From NCBI GenBank assembly GCA_002786065.1, contig NHNY01000002.1, positions 992,001-1,056,000 on the forward strand: a stretch of DNA of 64,000 nucleotides, read 5' to 3'. Position 1 is the stretch's first letter. Each line of letters starts with the position of its first letter. The notes beneath the pieces are model-generated. The model was not told the DNA's origin and did no database searches. It saw only the letters and a list, made by a program, of their open reading frames with translations. Positions 53,312 through 64,000 of this stretch are shown here, one piece after another. The stretch is from Microcyclospora pomicola (lineage: Eukaryota; Ascomycota; Dothideomycetes; Capnodiales). Both the position numbers and the translations under genes were made by a program.

Positions 53312-55716
53312 TCTGGGCAGTTCGTTTAGACATAAGAATGTTGGTAATATACAAATTCGTTGTTGCGCTGGACGAACGTCTATGTGAGATAGACTGTCGA
53401 ATGGCGCTTTAGCCGTATATAAGGGGAAAGCATCATAATGAACTCCGGGCATCAGGGTCGTAGCCGGGCAGGTTGTCATTCTTATGGTCCTGGTACGTCT
53501 ATGGTTCACTATTCGCGACAAGACCACCGACTTCGCCCGAGGACGGTGAGGAACGAGACGACGGCGCTGGTGTCGAGAAGTGTCAAGTGGTACCAGAGGA
53601 AGGGTGAGTGATCGGTCCGTCAACAAAGTATTGGCTGGTGTCGATTTGTTCAAGGATCACTCTCTGCTCGTCATCTCGGGCATCATCTTACAATGTAAGG
53701 ACGAGTCGAGCGCGCTGAGATGGGGGCGGTTTATGTTCATAGTAGCCTCCGTGCCAGCTGACAGCTCAACGTTATTACACACGTGTCCGTGGGATGTAAT
53801 GATTCGATGGCATCCTGGTCAATCAGGTCTCAACTGGTCTTATCAGACCGTTCGCATTCCTTCGGAATGTCGTACAATACTTATTGCGCCGAGAGATAGG
53901 ATGACGCCCGGCGTTCTTAGCTCCGCAGGCCGTCCAATCGATCTAAACTATGACGATTAGCAGCACTTGCTTATTATTATGCTTCAGCCTCCGTGTAAGA
54001 TAGGCGCGCGAGGTGTTGGACGAGTCGACCTTTGGATGAGCGATGGTAGTTGTGGATGAAGGATCGTGTGAGATAGCCTCGATCAGTAGGAGCTCCTGAT
54101 TCTTCTCTGATGCTGTCGTGCGGGCGTGCATACCAAGAGGTGCAAGAAACAACCCCAGGATTTGCAGTGTGATCAGTGCTTAGCAGCCGTGCTTCCTGTC
54201 CACTTAGAGCAGATCACGCAGGAGGCTAGCACGGAGTCCTCAGTCGGCACTCCTTTCTCTACCTCTACTACGCCGATCGATACAGGTAGCTCATCCCGAA
54301 GTGCCGTGTTGGGGAGCTCGCAAAATCTCCACAATGAGCTGTGTAGGTACTGTGATCGAACGGGCTGCCACGGCAAGCAATGCAAATCCTAGATGCCTTT
54401 GAGAAGTTCTGCGCTGTATCTGCCGCCTATCGCGGACAGCATACAGTCCTTTTTCAAGCTCAAGGGTCCGGGGCTCGAAACACCTGCTATCATCAAGTGA
54501 GGATATGAGCGTGTCTAGGACATTGCGGCACGAATAGCTGGCGGCCATGTCGCAGGAGGACACGAACGGGGAAATGTAGGAGTCGTCCGGCCACACTCAA
54601 CAGTACATGGCAATAGCCAGAACGGCCAATCTAGTTGATCATAGTGCAGGACATCGAGTGTGCAGTCTGCAGAACTGCGACGCAAGCAGACAGCACAACC
54701 CTTATGCTTCTAGGTGGAAGGACAGATGTATGGCAATCCTGCCTCAGATGTCAATGCTGACATGGTGTTGTGCTTCATTAAGCACTCGTTGCTATCCTGA
54801 CCAGACCGCACGTCTGTACAGATAGCGATGAGGCGAGGCCGCAGAGCAAGAAAACTTGGATTCTGGAGATGCCTCTCAATCAGTCTCCGTCACTAAGAAT
54901 CGTTTCCTGTGCGTGAAAACCGACGCTCTCCGAGCTGTCCCTTTGGGGACTAGAAGCGCAGGACGAGGATTTCTTGATACAGGTTTAACGCTGGGTAACG
55001 AGAGCGAATGCACACACACGGCAGCACAAACTGTGCTGTCACTTTGAATCCAATAAAACGCAATCTAGTCTAACTAGTCAGTAGCACGCATATGTATCAT
55101 GAGTTGAATGGTATGTCTTTGATCAGTGAGCGATGTAATTTAAGCGTGCAGGAAGCAGAGAACTGCTACCTTATTTTAGCATCGCCAAGATGGGCCGAGC
55201 ACCAATCGCAGGCCCCGCAGCCGAACCCTCGCTTACGTTAGCGCCAACTTAGTTCCACGTGAAACTAAACTCCAACTGGCAGATTTCCGGGGACTGACAA
55301 CACACCATCACGCTCAGGTCAACATTCGCTGTGGGCGATAGCATCTGAGAAGAAGAATCCATGGCTAGAATCCTCGCTCAAGCGTGCTGCCATCATGCCA
55401 TAGGCCTCACTGATACCCTCGCTAAATAGCTCACGACACACTTACAAGCGATAGCCAATCATCAGTCAAAGCGGCGCAATGGCGGCGCAGGTTGATGTTG
55501 CTCAGACGTAGCAGCTGAGGCGCAAAGGAACAAGATCCTTGCTCGCTGCAACTACTAGGCATGTGCCATGGATGTACGACCAGCCCTACAGCCGAGATTT
55601 AGCGTTGCGTGGAGATCCTTTTGATCGGGCGGTCTTGTGCAAGAGTCCTTCTTTCCTTGTCCATTCACCGCATCTTTCTGTAAGCAACTCTATCTGTGGA
55701 AGCAGTGTCCGCCCTG
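53312..55716. other. Long intergenic region without a clear gene
   Basis: This 2.4-kb gap is divergent between the F-box-like gene and the surface-protein gene, so both promoters lie here. A short plus frame at 54126-54392 ends in a Cys cluster (LCRYCDRTGCHGKQCKS) but has no supported start or family. Other frames are short. No repeat or transposon is recognised. Confidence 0.45.
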
Positions 55717-56651
55717 ATGTCTTCCACGACCGCATCCGCGGCAGCAGCATCAACGACTTCAGGCGTGCCCCAGTCATGGATCTATCCTCCTGGCGGCGAT
55801 GACGTTCCGCCGCTGCGCAGCACCGGCAACATCGGTCCCGTCCACTTATTCGATTCCATAGTCTTCCAATGGACGCCCGACACCAAGCCAGAGATCGTCT
55901 GGTCTTGTTTCTCGAAGGGAGGAGGTAAGGACATGGACAGTTGCTAGGAAAGCAAGCACTAATTGCGCGACAAGATGAAACTGGTCTTGTCATCGTCTCA
56001 AATCAGAGCCAGCCCATTTCGTACCAGTTTAACGAACCAGCCGCTGCCGGCAATGCCGACATTGTCTTCTGCCATGTCTACTTCAGCGACTCGATTCACG
56101 GTAACACCGTCACATGGCAGTACTTCAACAACCGAAGCGAGAGCGGCCCGGTCACATATACTGCCCCCGCCGCGGTCGCGACCAGCGCAACCCTCTCCGC
56201 CAGCGGCGTGGTATCCACCGTCACCATCTCGTCCAGCACAGTGACGTCCACGAGTGGCACTGCCTCCAGCACAAGTCAATCACAAGCCGGGACAAGTACA
56301 GCGGCAAGCAGCAGCGGTCTCTCGACCGGTGCAAGCGCAGGAATTGGAGTTGGTGTCACGCTCGGTGTGCTTCTGCTCGCAGGCCTCCTCGGGCTAGTCT
56401 TGCTGCGTCGACGAAAAGCGCGGAAGGCACCAGCCACCCAACAACCGGCATGGATGGATCACAAGACGCGACGACCGCTGGCCGAGTCGGCGCCAGCCTA
56501 CACCGCTGATGACGGCGACGGGCCGGACAATGTCGTCTACGCGAAGCATGCCGAGCCCTCCGGGTCTTTCCAGCTGGCTGAACTGGATTCCCATGATCTT
56601 CACGAAATGCCGACTCAGCATGATCCACGAGAGCTCTCTACAGAGCGGTGA
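55717..56651 (+). CDS. Mid2/WSC-like single-pass surface protein
   Basis: Exons 55717-55924 and 55975-56651, 294 aa; intron 50 bp (GTAAGG, branch CACTAAT, acceptor GACAAG), phase 1, joining SKGGG to DETGLV. The acceptor AAG is unusual but the branch is perfect and only it restores frame. Residues about 15-130 form a small beta-like ectodomain (WIYPPGGDD, DSIVFQWTPDTKPEIVWSC, GNADIVFCHVYFSDS, NTVTWQYF). A Ser/Thr-rich stalk (about 135-190) leads into one membrane helix (about 192-214, GVTLGVLLLAGLLGLVLL), then RRRKARK and a cytosolic tail of about 80 residues. No clear cleavable signal peptide is present. The layout is that of fungal wall-stress sensors and related surface proteins. Function inferred. 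Confidence 0.78.
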
Positions 56652-56915
56652 TTGTTCTTCTTGTCATCTGGATGCATATATTGAGGATCTGGAGTGCGCA
56701 TTTGCATACGGCGTCTGGAGTCATTTTGGGTTGGACGGTTGGACGGATATAGATACCAGGAACATCGCGAGGGCTAGGCATTGGAGTTGAAACGTGTGTC
56801 ATGGAAAATTCGACCTTTCTTGCGGTACCACGAGCATTGATTGGAAGCAAGGGCTGCGTCCATGTTGATGAGGCTTGCTTACGCGGGTATATTTATGTCA
56901 TTCTTCGGAGTTTGT

Positions 56916-58136
56916 TCATGTCTTCCCAAATACGAAAATCCCCTTCCCGCTTCGATACCCTTCGAGCGTGCCTTGCACTGCCTCGACCAAATCCTCTTGC
57001 TTTGTCTCATAGTCCCACGTCACGGGCTGCATCGGCGTATCTTTGAATTTCCCCTCTCGGGTCAAGTCGAGGACTTCTTGGACGCACTTCTCTTTATCTT
57101 CCGGGTTGTCATTGCTCCACCTGCTGACCCAGAAGCCATCGAACGATATGTTCTTGAAGATGAGCAGGCCGGTGGGGAGTGACACTGGCTGCTTAGACAT
57201 GGCGCCGTATGTCACCACGTGGCTGTTGGGCGCGAGATGCTTGGCCATAGCATTGACGATGCTGCCACCGACGCAATTCAGTCCTAGAAGAATCGGCTCC
57301 CGACCGCCATTGGTTGCTTCTTTGACGTGGTCGCGGAACGACCGTTGTTCGAGCTCTTCATCTGTGACAACCATATCTGCGCCGAGCGCTTTCAGCTCAG
57401 CCCTCAGCTCCTCCATACCCGAGTCACGCTTGCGAATCACGTTGATACTCTTGTAGCCCCACAGCTTCCCCAGCTGAATCGCCGCCCGGCCCACGCCCGA
57501 GTTCGCGCCGTTCTGGATGAACCATTCGCCTGCTTGCAACGGCACGAAGTCGCGAAGCATACGGTATGCGGTCATCGGGTTGACCGAGACAGTCCCGACC
57601 TGCTCTGGCTTCAAGCCATCCTTGTTGCGGATTGGAACCACCGCATCTTCCGTCGTTTGCGCGTGTGTCCGCCATGTGCCAAACCCTTGCTCCTTCATGA
57701 TAACCCAATCACCTTTCTTCACGCTCTTGACACCATTGCCCACAGCCATCACTTCCGCAACACCTTCGTTACCGCCTACCGCGATCGGCGTGCTGGAGCC
57801 AAGGTCAGTCGTGAAGGTGGGTTTCGTCGGGTAGACGCCTTGGATCTGGTTGATGTCCGCAGGGTTGATGGGCGAGGCGAGGAAGCGCAGCGTCAGCAGC
57901 TGGCCATGTGGGGGACTGATCGAGTGTCCATGAAGACTGAGCACATCCTTGGGCTCGCCGAGCTTCTCAATTGTAAGGCACTTGGCTTGTTCGTAGCCAT
58001 AAGCCGATATGCAGCGGATCTGGTGCGGTTGAGCTGGAGATAGTCGCGAACATGTCGAGCTATGTGTAGTCGGCCGCGAAGGTTGGGCCAAGGACCTTGA
58101 CACGTTGAGCACTGTTCGTGCTCGGGACGATGTCAT
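56916..58136 (-). CDS. ETR1: Mitochondrial enoyl-[ACP]/trans-2-enoyl-CoA reductase (ETR1/MECR)
   Basis: A single exon of 406 aa. The N-terminus (1-45) is a typical mitochondrial presequence (Arg, Ser, Thr, no acidic residues), ending before ISAYGYEQAKCL. The medium-chain reductase fold follows: SPINPADINQIQGVYP with the catalytic Tyr, GGNEGVAEV, WVIMKEQGFGTWRTHAQ, then the nucleotide loop NGANSGVGRAAIQLGKLWGYKSINVIRKR and NCVGGSI, YGAMSKQPVSLPTGLLIFKN, and DGFWVSRW. It reduces the last double bond in mitochondrial type II fatty acid synthesis, whose octanoyl product becomes lipoate. It is divergent from the pyruvate dehydrogenase E1-beta gene, an enzyme complex that needs lipoate. Confidence 0.95.
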   Translation of the reverse strand: MTSSRARTVLNVSRSLAQPSRPTTHSSTCSRLSPAQPHQIRCISAYGYEQAKCLTIEKLGEPKDVLSLHGHSISPPHGQLLTLRFLASPINPADINQIQGVYPTKPTFTTDLGSSTPIAVGGNEGVAEVMAVGNGVKSVKKGDWVIMKEQGFGTWRTHAQTTEDAVVPIRNKDGLKPEQVGTVSVNPMTAYRMLRDFVPLQAGEWFIQNGANSGVGRAAIQLGKLWGYKSINVIRKRDSGMEELRAELKALGADMVVTDEELEQRSFRDHVKEATNGGREPILLGLNCVGGSIVNAMAKHLAPNSHVVTYGAMSKQPVSLPTGLLIFKNISFDGFWVSRWSNDNPEDKEKCVQEVLDLTREGKFKDTPMQPVTWDYETKQEDLVEAVQGTLEGYRSGKGIFVFGKT

Positions 58137-59437
58137 GTTGTTTCCAATGCTAGATGCACACGTAAGAAAGTGTAATTATAAGCTGGAGAATGGAATTGAA
58201 GCTTCAAACAATGCGCGTACATGTACTCAGGTCTGTACTTCTGTATCCACAATGACGTAGTTCTACCTGGCACTTCTAGAGTATCTGCAATGTGCTTTTG
58301 ATTTATCCGTTGGCAATTACATGTGAGTTGATGAACTGCTTTGCATATGTTTATCTATAACCTCATACCGAGTCCGTGTAGGGGAAGACAGACTGGGGAC
58401 ATTCCGCGTGCGAGGGTGCCGCAGAGTAGTTTTGGCCATTAATCCCGGACCTCACGCGCGGAAGGCCGGTTTCATGTCCGGTTGACAATCGTGCTCTGAG
58501 AAGTCCGAGGAGGCTCACTGCAGGAAAGACAGCCACAACGTATTGATATGGTACGAGGGTAGGACTGGAGCCGTGGAAGTTGAACCTGAGATATAGCTTT
58601 GTCACTGTCGGGTCGTTGGGGTAGTACCCAACGATACGCTTTCGACCGTGCTAGACGCAATAAATAGCCAAAAGTTCTGTGAATCCGATCTTTATTGCCG
58701 ATTGACGCGGAAGTTCTGTCATAACTCTCCATGTGGATGTTTGGACGATTGTTGAGGGCACTATGGGCAGATGGGCTCTTGCTAGCAAAACAAATTCAAG
58801 GGGCGGCGAGCTGAATGAACAAAATTCGCCGCAGAAGTACGTTTTGGCCCAATGCTACCTACCTTACACAGCCAAAGTAAACTTCAACAACGAGCTTTGT
58901 TGTTTGGTTCTGTTCTGTCGGCGGTGTATGTCCATAGGATACCGTAGGAGAGCACAGAGAAAGCATTATTAGCAATTGTGAAGCATTGAGCAGCCGATAG
59001 GATGTCCTGTGTGCTCAAGGTACCAAGTAAGCGTGATAGACCCCATCATGCTACGCAGCATCCCCAGGCCGGCAAGCCTGGATCGAAGCACGACAACAAT
59101 CCAAAGACGGCCTCCACATCAAGGCCATGCGTTTTATATCTGTAGCTCAAAGCATGATTGCGGCCACGTTGTGCAATAGAGTTGCCGTTACGTCTGGCGG
59201 AGGTTTATTTTAAGCCGCACGTGAGGGTGAGTAAGGGTTCGAGCTTGGGGTGAGCTGGTACCATCCAGCGGACCGAATACAGAAAATCAGCGGCAATGGT
59301 TGAGGAAGTCTGACCACCAACACTGCAACGACATCGCTTCACATCGACCTTCCTTTCGCAAAGCTCTGCGGTCTGCTCGACTACCTCTGCCTTCTCCTCC
59401 AATATACGCATACATTCATCCACGCACAATCCTCGTC
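58137..59437. promoter_or_regulatory. Divergent intergenic, ETR1 / PDB1
   Basis: A 1.3-kb divergent region with CTACCTACCTTA at 58855-58866, a motif recurrent in this window. Short frames (58733-58972 and others) are not convincing. A 5' leader rich in CATCGACCTTCC-like pyrimidines precedes PDB1. Confidence 0.45.
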
Positions 59438-60775
59438 ATGGTCGCAGTCCGTCTTGCCCGCCCAGCGTCCCAGCTGCTCCGATCTCAACCCTCCGCCCTT
59501 TCTCGATGCAGCCCACACAAGGTCACCGCGCCTTCAGCAGTCTCAAGATGGCGGAGGTCATATGCTTCATCGAGTGGGAGCAAGGAAATGACCGTTCGTG
59601 ATGCGCTAAACGAGGCAATGGCGGAAGAGATGGAAGCCAACCCAAAGGTCTTCGTGCTTGGTGAGGAGGTTGCACAATACAACGGCGCGTGAGTCTACCA
59701 CATTTTGATGCTCGAGATGATTGGGAAGGGGTTCAGTGGGGCAGAGATGTTCTGCTGATCCTTACACTCTACGCGGAGTGAAGCGGGTCTTCTAAAACAG
59801 CTTGCACTGGATCGAAAGCTGACATATCCACCACAGTTACAAGGTCACCAAAGGTCTGCTTGACCGCTTCGGCGAGAAGCGAGTGATTGACAGTCCCATC
59901 ACCGAGTCGGGTTTCGCTGGTCTGACTGTCGGTGCGGCATTGGCCGGCCTACACCCCGTCTGCGAGTTCATGACGTTCAACTTCGCCATGCAAGCCATCG
60001 ATCAGATCATCAACTCAGCTGCAAAGACACACTACATGTCTGGTGGCATCCAGCCGTGTAACATCACCTTCCGCGGCCCCAACGGTTTTGCTTCCGGTGT
60101 GGCTGCCCAACATTCGCAGGATTACTCTGCGTGGTATGGCTCCATTCCCGGACTTAAGGTCGTTGCGCCATACTCCGCCGAAGATGCCAAGGGACTACTC
60201 AAGGCTGCTATTCGTGACCCCAACCCAGTCGTGGTCCTTGAGAACGAATTGCTGTACGGTCTACCATTCCAGATGAGCGAGGAGGCACAAAGGGACGATT
60301 TCGTCATTCCAGTATGTCTCTTCAATATGTTGATGTAGCCGAAGCGCTCCCGCTGACACCATCACAGTTCGGAAAAGCCAAGATCGAGCGCCCGGGCAAA
60401 GACCTGACCATTGTCACTCTATCGCGTTGTGTTGGCCAATGTCTTGTAGCCGCCGAGCAGCTCAAGAGCAAGTACGGCGTAGAGGCCGAGGTTATCAACC
60501 TGCGATCTGTCAAGCCTCTCGATGTTGAGGCGATTGTCAAATCAGTCAAGAAGACTGGCCACATGATGGCCGTGGAGTCCGGCTTTCCTTCATACGGTGT
60601 GGGTGCTGAGTTGATCGCGCTTACTGCCGAGTACGCATTCGACTACCTGCAGGCACCTCCCGTTCGTGTGACCGGCGCCGAAGTTCCCACTCCCTATGCG
60701 CAGAAGCTTGAGGAGATGGCGTTCCCGTCCGAGCAGTTGATCGCCGACTACGCGGCTAAGCTGCTCAAGGTGTAG
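59438..60775 (+). CDS. PDB1: Pyruvate dehydrogenase E1 component, beta subunit
   Basis: Exons 59438-59688, 59837-60311 and 60368-60775, 377 aa. A mitochondrial presequence (about 1-40, [19 protein letters not shown]) ends before [15 protein letters not shown]. Landmarks are [37 protein letters not shown] (the Glu that activates thiamine diphosphate), [22 protein letters not shown], and [29 protein letters not shown]. The last exon has [30 protein letters not shown] and [11 protein letters not shown]. It forms the alpha2-beta2 E1 core that decarboxylates pyruvate in the matrix. Intron 1 (148 bp) is long for this window; both introns have clear signals. Confidence 0.96.
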
Positions 60776-61981
60776 ATGGGTTTCGTTCCACACGTGGGCG
60801 GATATCCGTGGCGATCGAAAGAAGAGAAGGAAAGCATGCATGAGGTGTGTACCTAGACAAGTGGATGGGCGTGCTGGAGTCGAGGCGTGGGCATAGGAGC
60901 ACGGTTGTACTTTTCTTTGCGGCTTGGACGTGCAAGCAAATTTGTGCGGCATCGGTATTACTGATGCTCTGCTTGCCTGTATATCCGAATAGCGCCTGAT
61001 TGTTTTCTATGTGCTGCATTGCGCGGACCCTGACAATGGAATGGCGTTCGATTCTCAAGCTCCATACAGTAGTCTGAAGGTGGGTGGTGCTACTATGAGG
61101 CCACTGCACCGTGAATCGTCCATGCGAGATCGTCTTTACATAAACTATGTGGACACCCTACAACTGCCTAGATGCTGTACCCATCAAACCTGCCAGACGT
61201 TCTTGAACCTAGACCCACCAAGGTACATAAAGTAGCCATGCACATCAACTTCGCCGAGCGATCATGCCTGCGAGAGCCGCTCTGGTCATGGAATCCCGCT
61301 TGGGGGGGAGATCTGTATTATCATCCTCTTATCTCGTTTAACTAGATCTGACGTTGCAGGCCTTGAGGCGCGAGTGAACTGCACGAGAGTACTTTCAGAC
61401 CGACAAGTAGCTTTTTCTTCTCCTCCCCAGGGCGTGGCGTGGATGTCGCGCTGCCGTGTTCACAAAATGCTCGCAAAGATGAGCGTAAAGCAGCGGTGCT
61501 GGGCTGGCCATTGCCTCCTCGCCTAATCGGCCAGTAGACCTGGACGTGCTGTTTCGTATGACCTGTCTTTGAGATGTGTTCTTTCTCATTTAAGGAGTTC
61601 AGGTCCTCTTGTATGCCTTCTCAGGAGCTCCTCGTCGGCGTCGTGGTCGCAGCATCCGATGCCTCACTGTTCATAAGAAGCTTGTACCTCGCGTCGCTTG
61701 AGGTGGCGAAGCGCAGTCGTCCGAAACTTCGTACATGAAGCGGACGAAGCGGAAGTGGTGGCACAGTGACGGACATACCGAAATATCAAGCCAGCACAAA
61801 GACCGTCCCAGGGTGTGGTGGCGGGCATCGACATGAGCTACCGGCGAATGATGGTTTGACATATCAGGACTCGAACGAGTCTCAAAGTCCAGAGTCGGGT
61901 GCGGCAGACTCATAGTCGGACAACGTACGTGTCTGCCTTGCGTACTTCATGTCTGTCCGCCGTCGTTCGTCCCCATTGATC
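60776..61981. other. Convergent intergenic region
   Basis: This 1.2-kb gap lies between the PDB1 and carbinolamine dehydratase stop codons. It contains only short frames without features. No tRNA-like fold could be built from the TTCGAGTCC segment near 61868 on the minus strand. Confidence 0.4.
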
Positions 61982-62783
61982 CTACGCCTTTCCCACTTTC
62001 GCAGGCGACTGCTCCTGGACTTCCCCAAAGCGAGTTGCCGCCTCATCGCAGAACTGAGCCATATGCGTGTCCTTACCGGACAAGCCCAACGGCTGATGCG
62101 TTGTCCACCGGATATGCGTCTTGTTGTAGACATTGCTCCATTCTGGGTGATGGCGCTGCTGCTTACACTTCTCGGCCACGGCGTTCATGAAGTCCTGTGG
62201 TTGTGCAGGTGAGTCAGTGGTACGAGGAGGTCTGGACGGTTGATGAGCTCGTTCAGGTACGGTCTCTTCATGACTCTGGAGGCTTGTGGCAGAGGAAGAC
62301 AGTAGAAGATTAAGCTATGCATGTTTTGTTTCTGCTTTGATATACCCATGTAGAGAAGAGAAAAGAAGATCGAAGTCATCGATCGTGAAGAGCAGCGATC
62401 GACCCAAGGCCGACTTCATTCCAGAGATATGAACAAGCTGAGACGATTCAAGAATATAGATAAGGAAGTAAATCAAAAGTACTCACCCACGTTGCATTGA
62501 ACCCCTTGAAACGGAAGGAACGCTCCAAGCCTCGTCCATCGGCGCACAGTTGCCATCTCCCACCCCGGATCAATACAGAAGCCTGCTCACGCACAGCGTG
62601 CTCGTCTTGATTTGGCGAGATCTGTAGCGGAAGCGCACTGGGGTTTCCTTGTTGTTGTTGCATGATTTTGTGGCAAGCGTGGAGACTCCGCGGGGCGGAC
62701 GGGCATGCGCACAATGTTATGGATCTGGGAAATGGGTGGGGCTTCCGTGATAGGGATCGGAGAGGAGAGATGAACGGTTGCAT
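61982..62783 (-). CDS. Pterin-4a-carbinolamine dehydratase (PCD/DCoH family)
   Basis: Exons 62783-62487 and 62194-61982, 169 aa; the intron (GTGAGT...CCACAG, 292 bp) is phase 0 and joins FNATW to DFMNAVAEKC. The whole family signature is present in exon 2: K-x3-HHP, then Tyr, His and Asp at the canonical spacings (RHHPEWSNVYNKTHIRWTTH and KD). Exon 1 gives the first strand and helix, RFKGFNATW. The enzyme dehydrates 4a-hydroxytetrahydropterin; in fungi a link to molybdenum-cofactor function has been proposed. The first 40 residues are Arg/Ser/Pro-rich without acidic residues and could be a mitochondrial presequence; a second Met at 62663 (MQQQQGN) would give a cytosolic form. The intron is long for this window. 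Confidence 0.9.
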
Positions 62784-64000
62784 TTTATATGCGTAAGGTA
62801 GATGGTGGGTGGATTATGGAAGTACGATGAACGAAGATGGTGATGTGCGGGTGTGTTTGATGGTTGGGCTGGAGGCCGCAAATGCTGGTCGTGGTACTCA
62901 ACGACGTGGACTACATTGCACCTGTTTGATGCATAACACCTTCGACCTCGCTATCTTCGGGCTATGCCTGGATAAGTCGGCGACTGACCGTACAAGAATG
63001 ATATAGATCAAGGTATGCCGAGAAGAGAGCTATTGTGCTGAATGCAGATGTCCATGTACACAGATTGCAACCATTCATCTGACGCTACACTGCCACCAAA
63101 TACTGCACAGTCACGTTACGCAAATTTTGGATCTTGTACTCCAGCGGAGCATCACTCCAGACGACTGGGTCCTGAACACGTCCAGAGTCTTGGGTTCCAG
63201 CCCTTTTATGCCGGTGCCCGACGTCAAAATGTGTAGCGAGCGGACTGCATGGTGGCTTGTTTTCGTCTTACGGCGATAGGATGCTGCTTCCTGGGAGATC
63301 CCTACGTGCGGGGTGCTGTAGAGTGCTGAGTGCTTACCTTGGGCACGGGACATGGATTAGGTGCATATAGTGGGACAGCCACTGCAAAGGCTGCGGGTAC
63401 GGGCTAGCATGTAGTCACTGTAACTCGTGTTGTGTTTATTTCGAGTGTCAGGGGCGAAGTAGATACCTTAAGCAGGCATATTCGTGAGCTTCTGTAGATC
63501 ATTCGGACCATGGGTAGAGTCTCTCGAGGCTAGGAGTGATGCGCCGACATCTAACAGACGCTTGGAGATACATTCCTTTGGGCTCAGATTCTGGCTTTCT
63601 CCCGCCACTCATGATACATCTGTCGTGAATCAAAGACATGTTGGCTGCAGGAGTTGCACAGGATAGGCGCCACCTAACTTCCTCCCGCTTTCCCAAGCTA
63701 CTTGGAAAGGGTTCGAGCTGCGCCTATCGTTGGTGTACAACAAGAACATAGCACCCGAACACTGTGCACTCGATGCGAGCTAATATCAACTCTACGTGCC
63801 AGCGCCGATCGACCGGAAGCAGCAGAAGGATCAAGATCCCGATGTCGCTATACGACACCAGTTGTCCCGAGCTTGGGATTCGTGATGTTTGGAAAGGAAA
63901 GCAGGGCTGGTTGCTGCTTGTCGAAGCGAGAGGACTTACGGTGTGGACTACTGCTGTAATCACGCCCGGAAGCCGTACGCTCATTGCTGACGGTCATACG
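62784..64000. other. Terminal region without a clear gene
   Basis: The last 1.2 kb contains the dehydratase promoter and short unsupported frames. A gene may begin just beyond the window; I see no convincing partial coding frame reaching the edge. Confidence 0.4.

Noticed and set aside
54126-54392. Short plus-strand ORF ending in a Cys cluster
   Set aside because: No family, no supported upstream exon; the Cys spacing does not match a zinc finger I know.
57327-58043. Plus-strand ORF (238 aa) opposite ETR1
   Set aside because: Antisense shadow of a clear enzyme gene; composition Arg/His-rich without domains.
61860-61885. TTCGAGTCC segment resembling a tRNA B box on the minus strand
   Set aside because: No cloverleaf could be built around it.
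1-64000. Transposons, retroelements, CRISPR arrays, biosynthetic megasynthase genes
   Set aside because: I looked for integrase, reverse transcriptase, transposase and PKS/NRPS motifs and for repeat-spacer arrays in the translated frames and found none. A similarity search could still detect decayed copies.

Overview
The window reads as nuclear DNA of a filamentous ascomycete (Pezizomycotina). A Dothideomycete is the most natural guess from the gene content, but that is inference. Evidence for a fungus: one gene every 2 to 3 kb on both strands, short introns (about 48-152 bp) with GTRNGT donors and CTAAC/CTGAC branch sites, and fungal-type families (SIP5-type RING protein, fungal TMEM16, Ser/Thr-rich GPI wall protein, heme N-demethylase-like DUF3445 protein). 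I see no rRNA, tRNA, CRISPR array or intact mobile element. Twenty-six protein genes are supported with good or fair evidence, and one further ORF is doubtful.

Layout. 0.3-12 kb: RCC1/Pim1 (+), then on the minus strand an SDR, a very large 2-oxoglutarate-oxygenase-like protein whose iron ligands appear lost, a cytochrome b5/FMN 2-hydroxyacid dehydrogenase ending in a peroxisomal SKL, and an FGGY pentulose kinase. 14-21 kb: a tubby-like/DUF6593-like protein, a four-helix membrane protein, mitochondrial ribosomal protein mL50 with a GC-AG intron, and a small two-exon membrane protein. 22-30 kb: DUF3445 protein, cyclase-family hydrolase, ARA2-like aldo/keto reductase, a hypothetical protein and a calcineurin-like phosphoesterase. 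30-40 kb: TMEM16 scramblase homologue, SIP5-like RING protein with a myristoylation signal, and an 805-residue Ser/Thr-rich GPI-anchored protein with a CFEM-like module.

41-48 kb is the most unusual part: three diverged tandem paralogues on the minus strand of a family I do not recognise. Each has the same architecture (N-terminal WP...WL domain, disordered middle with basic nuclear-localisation-like clusters, C-terminal alpha/beta-like domain) and each carries an intron at the same place and phase.

49-63 kb is mostly housekeeping: Rtf2 and pantothenate kinase (divergent pair), an F-box-like protein, a Mid2/WSC-like one-TM surface protein, mitochondrial enoyl reductase ETR1 divergent from pyruvate dehydrogenase E1-beta, and a pterin carbinolamine dehydratase. 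ETR1 feeds lipoate synthesis, which the pyruvate dehydrogenase complex needs, so that neighbouring pair is functionally related.

All splice junctions were read by eye from frame continuity, donor/acceptor and branch signals. They have not been checked against transcripts.
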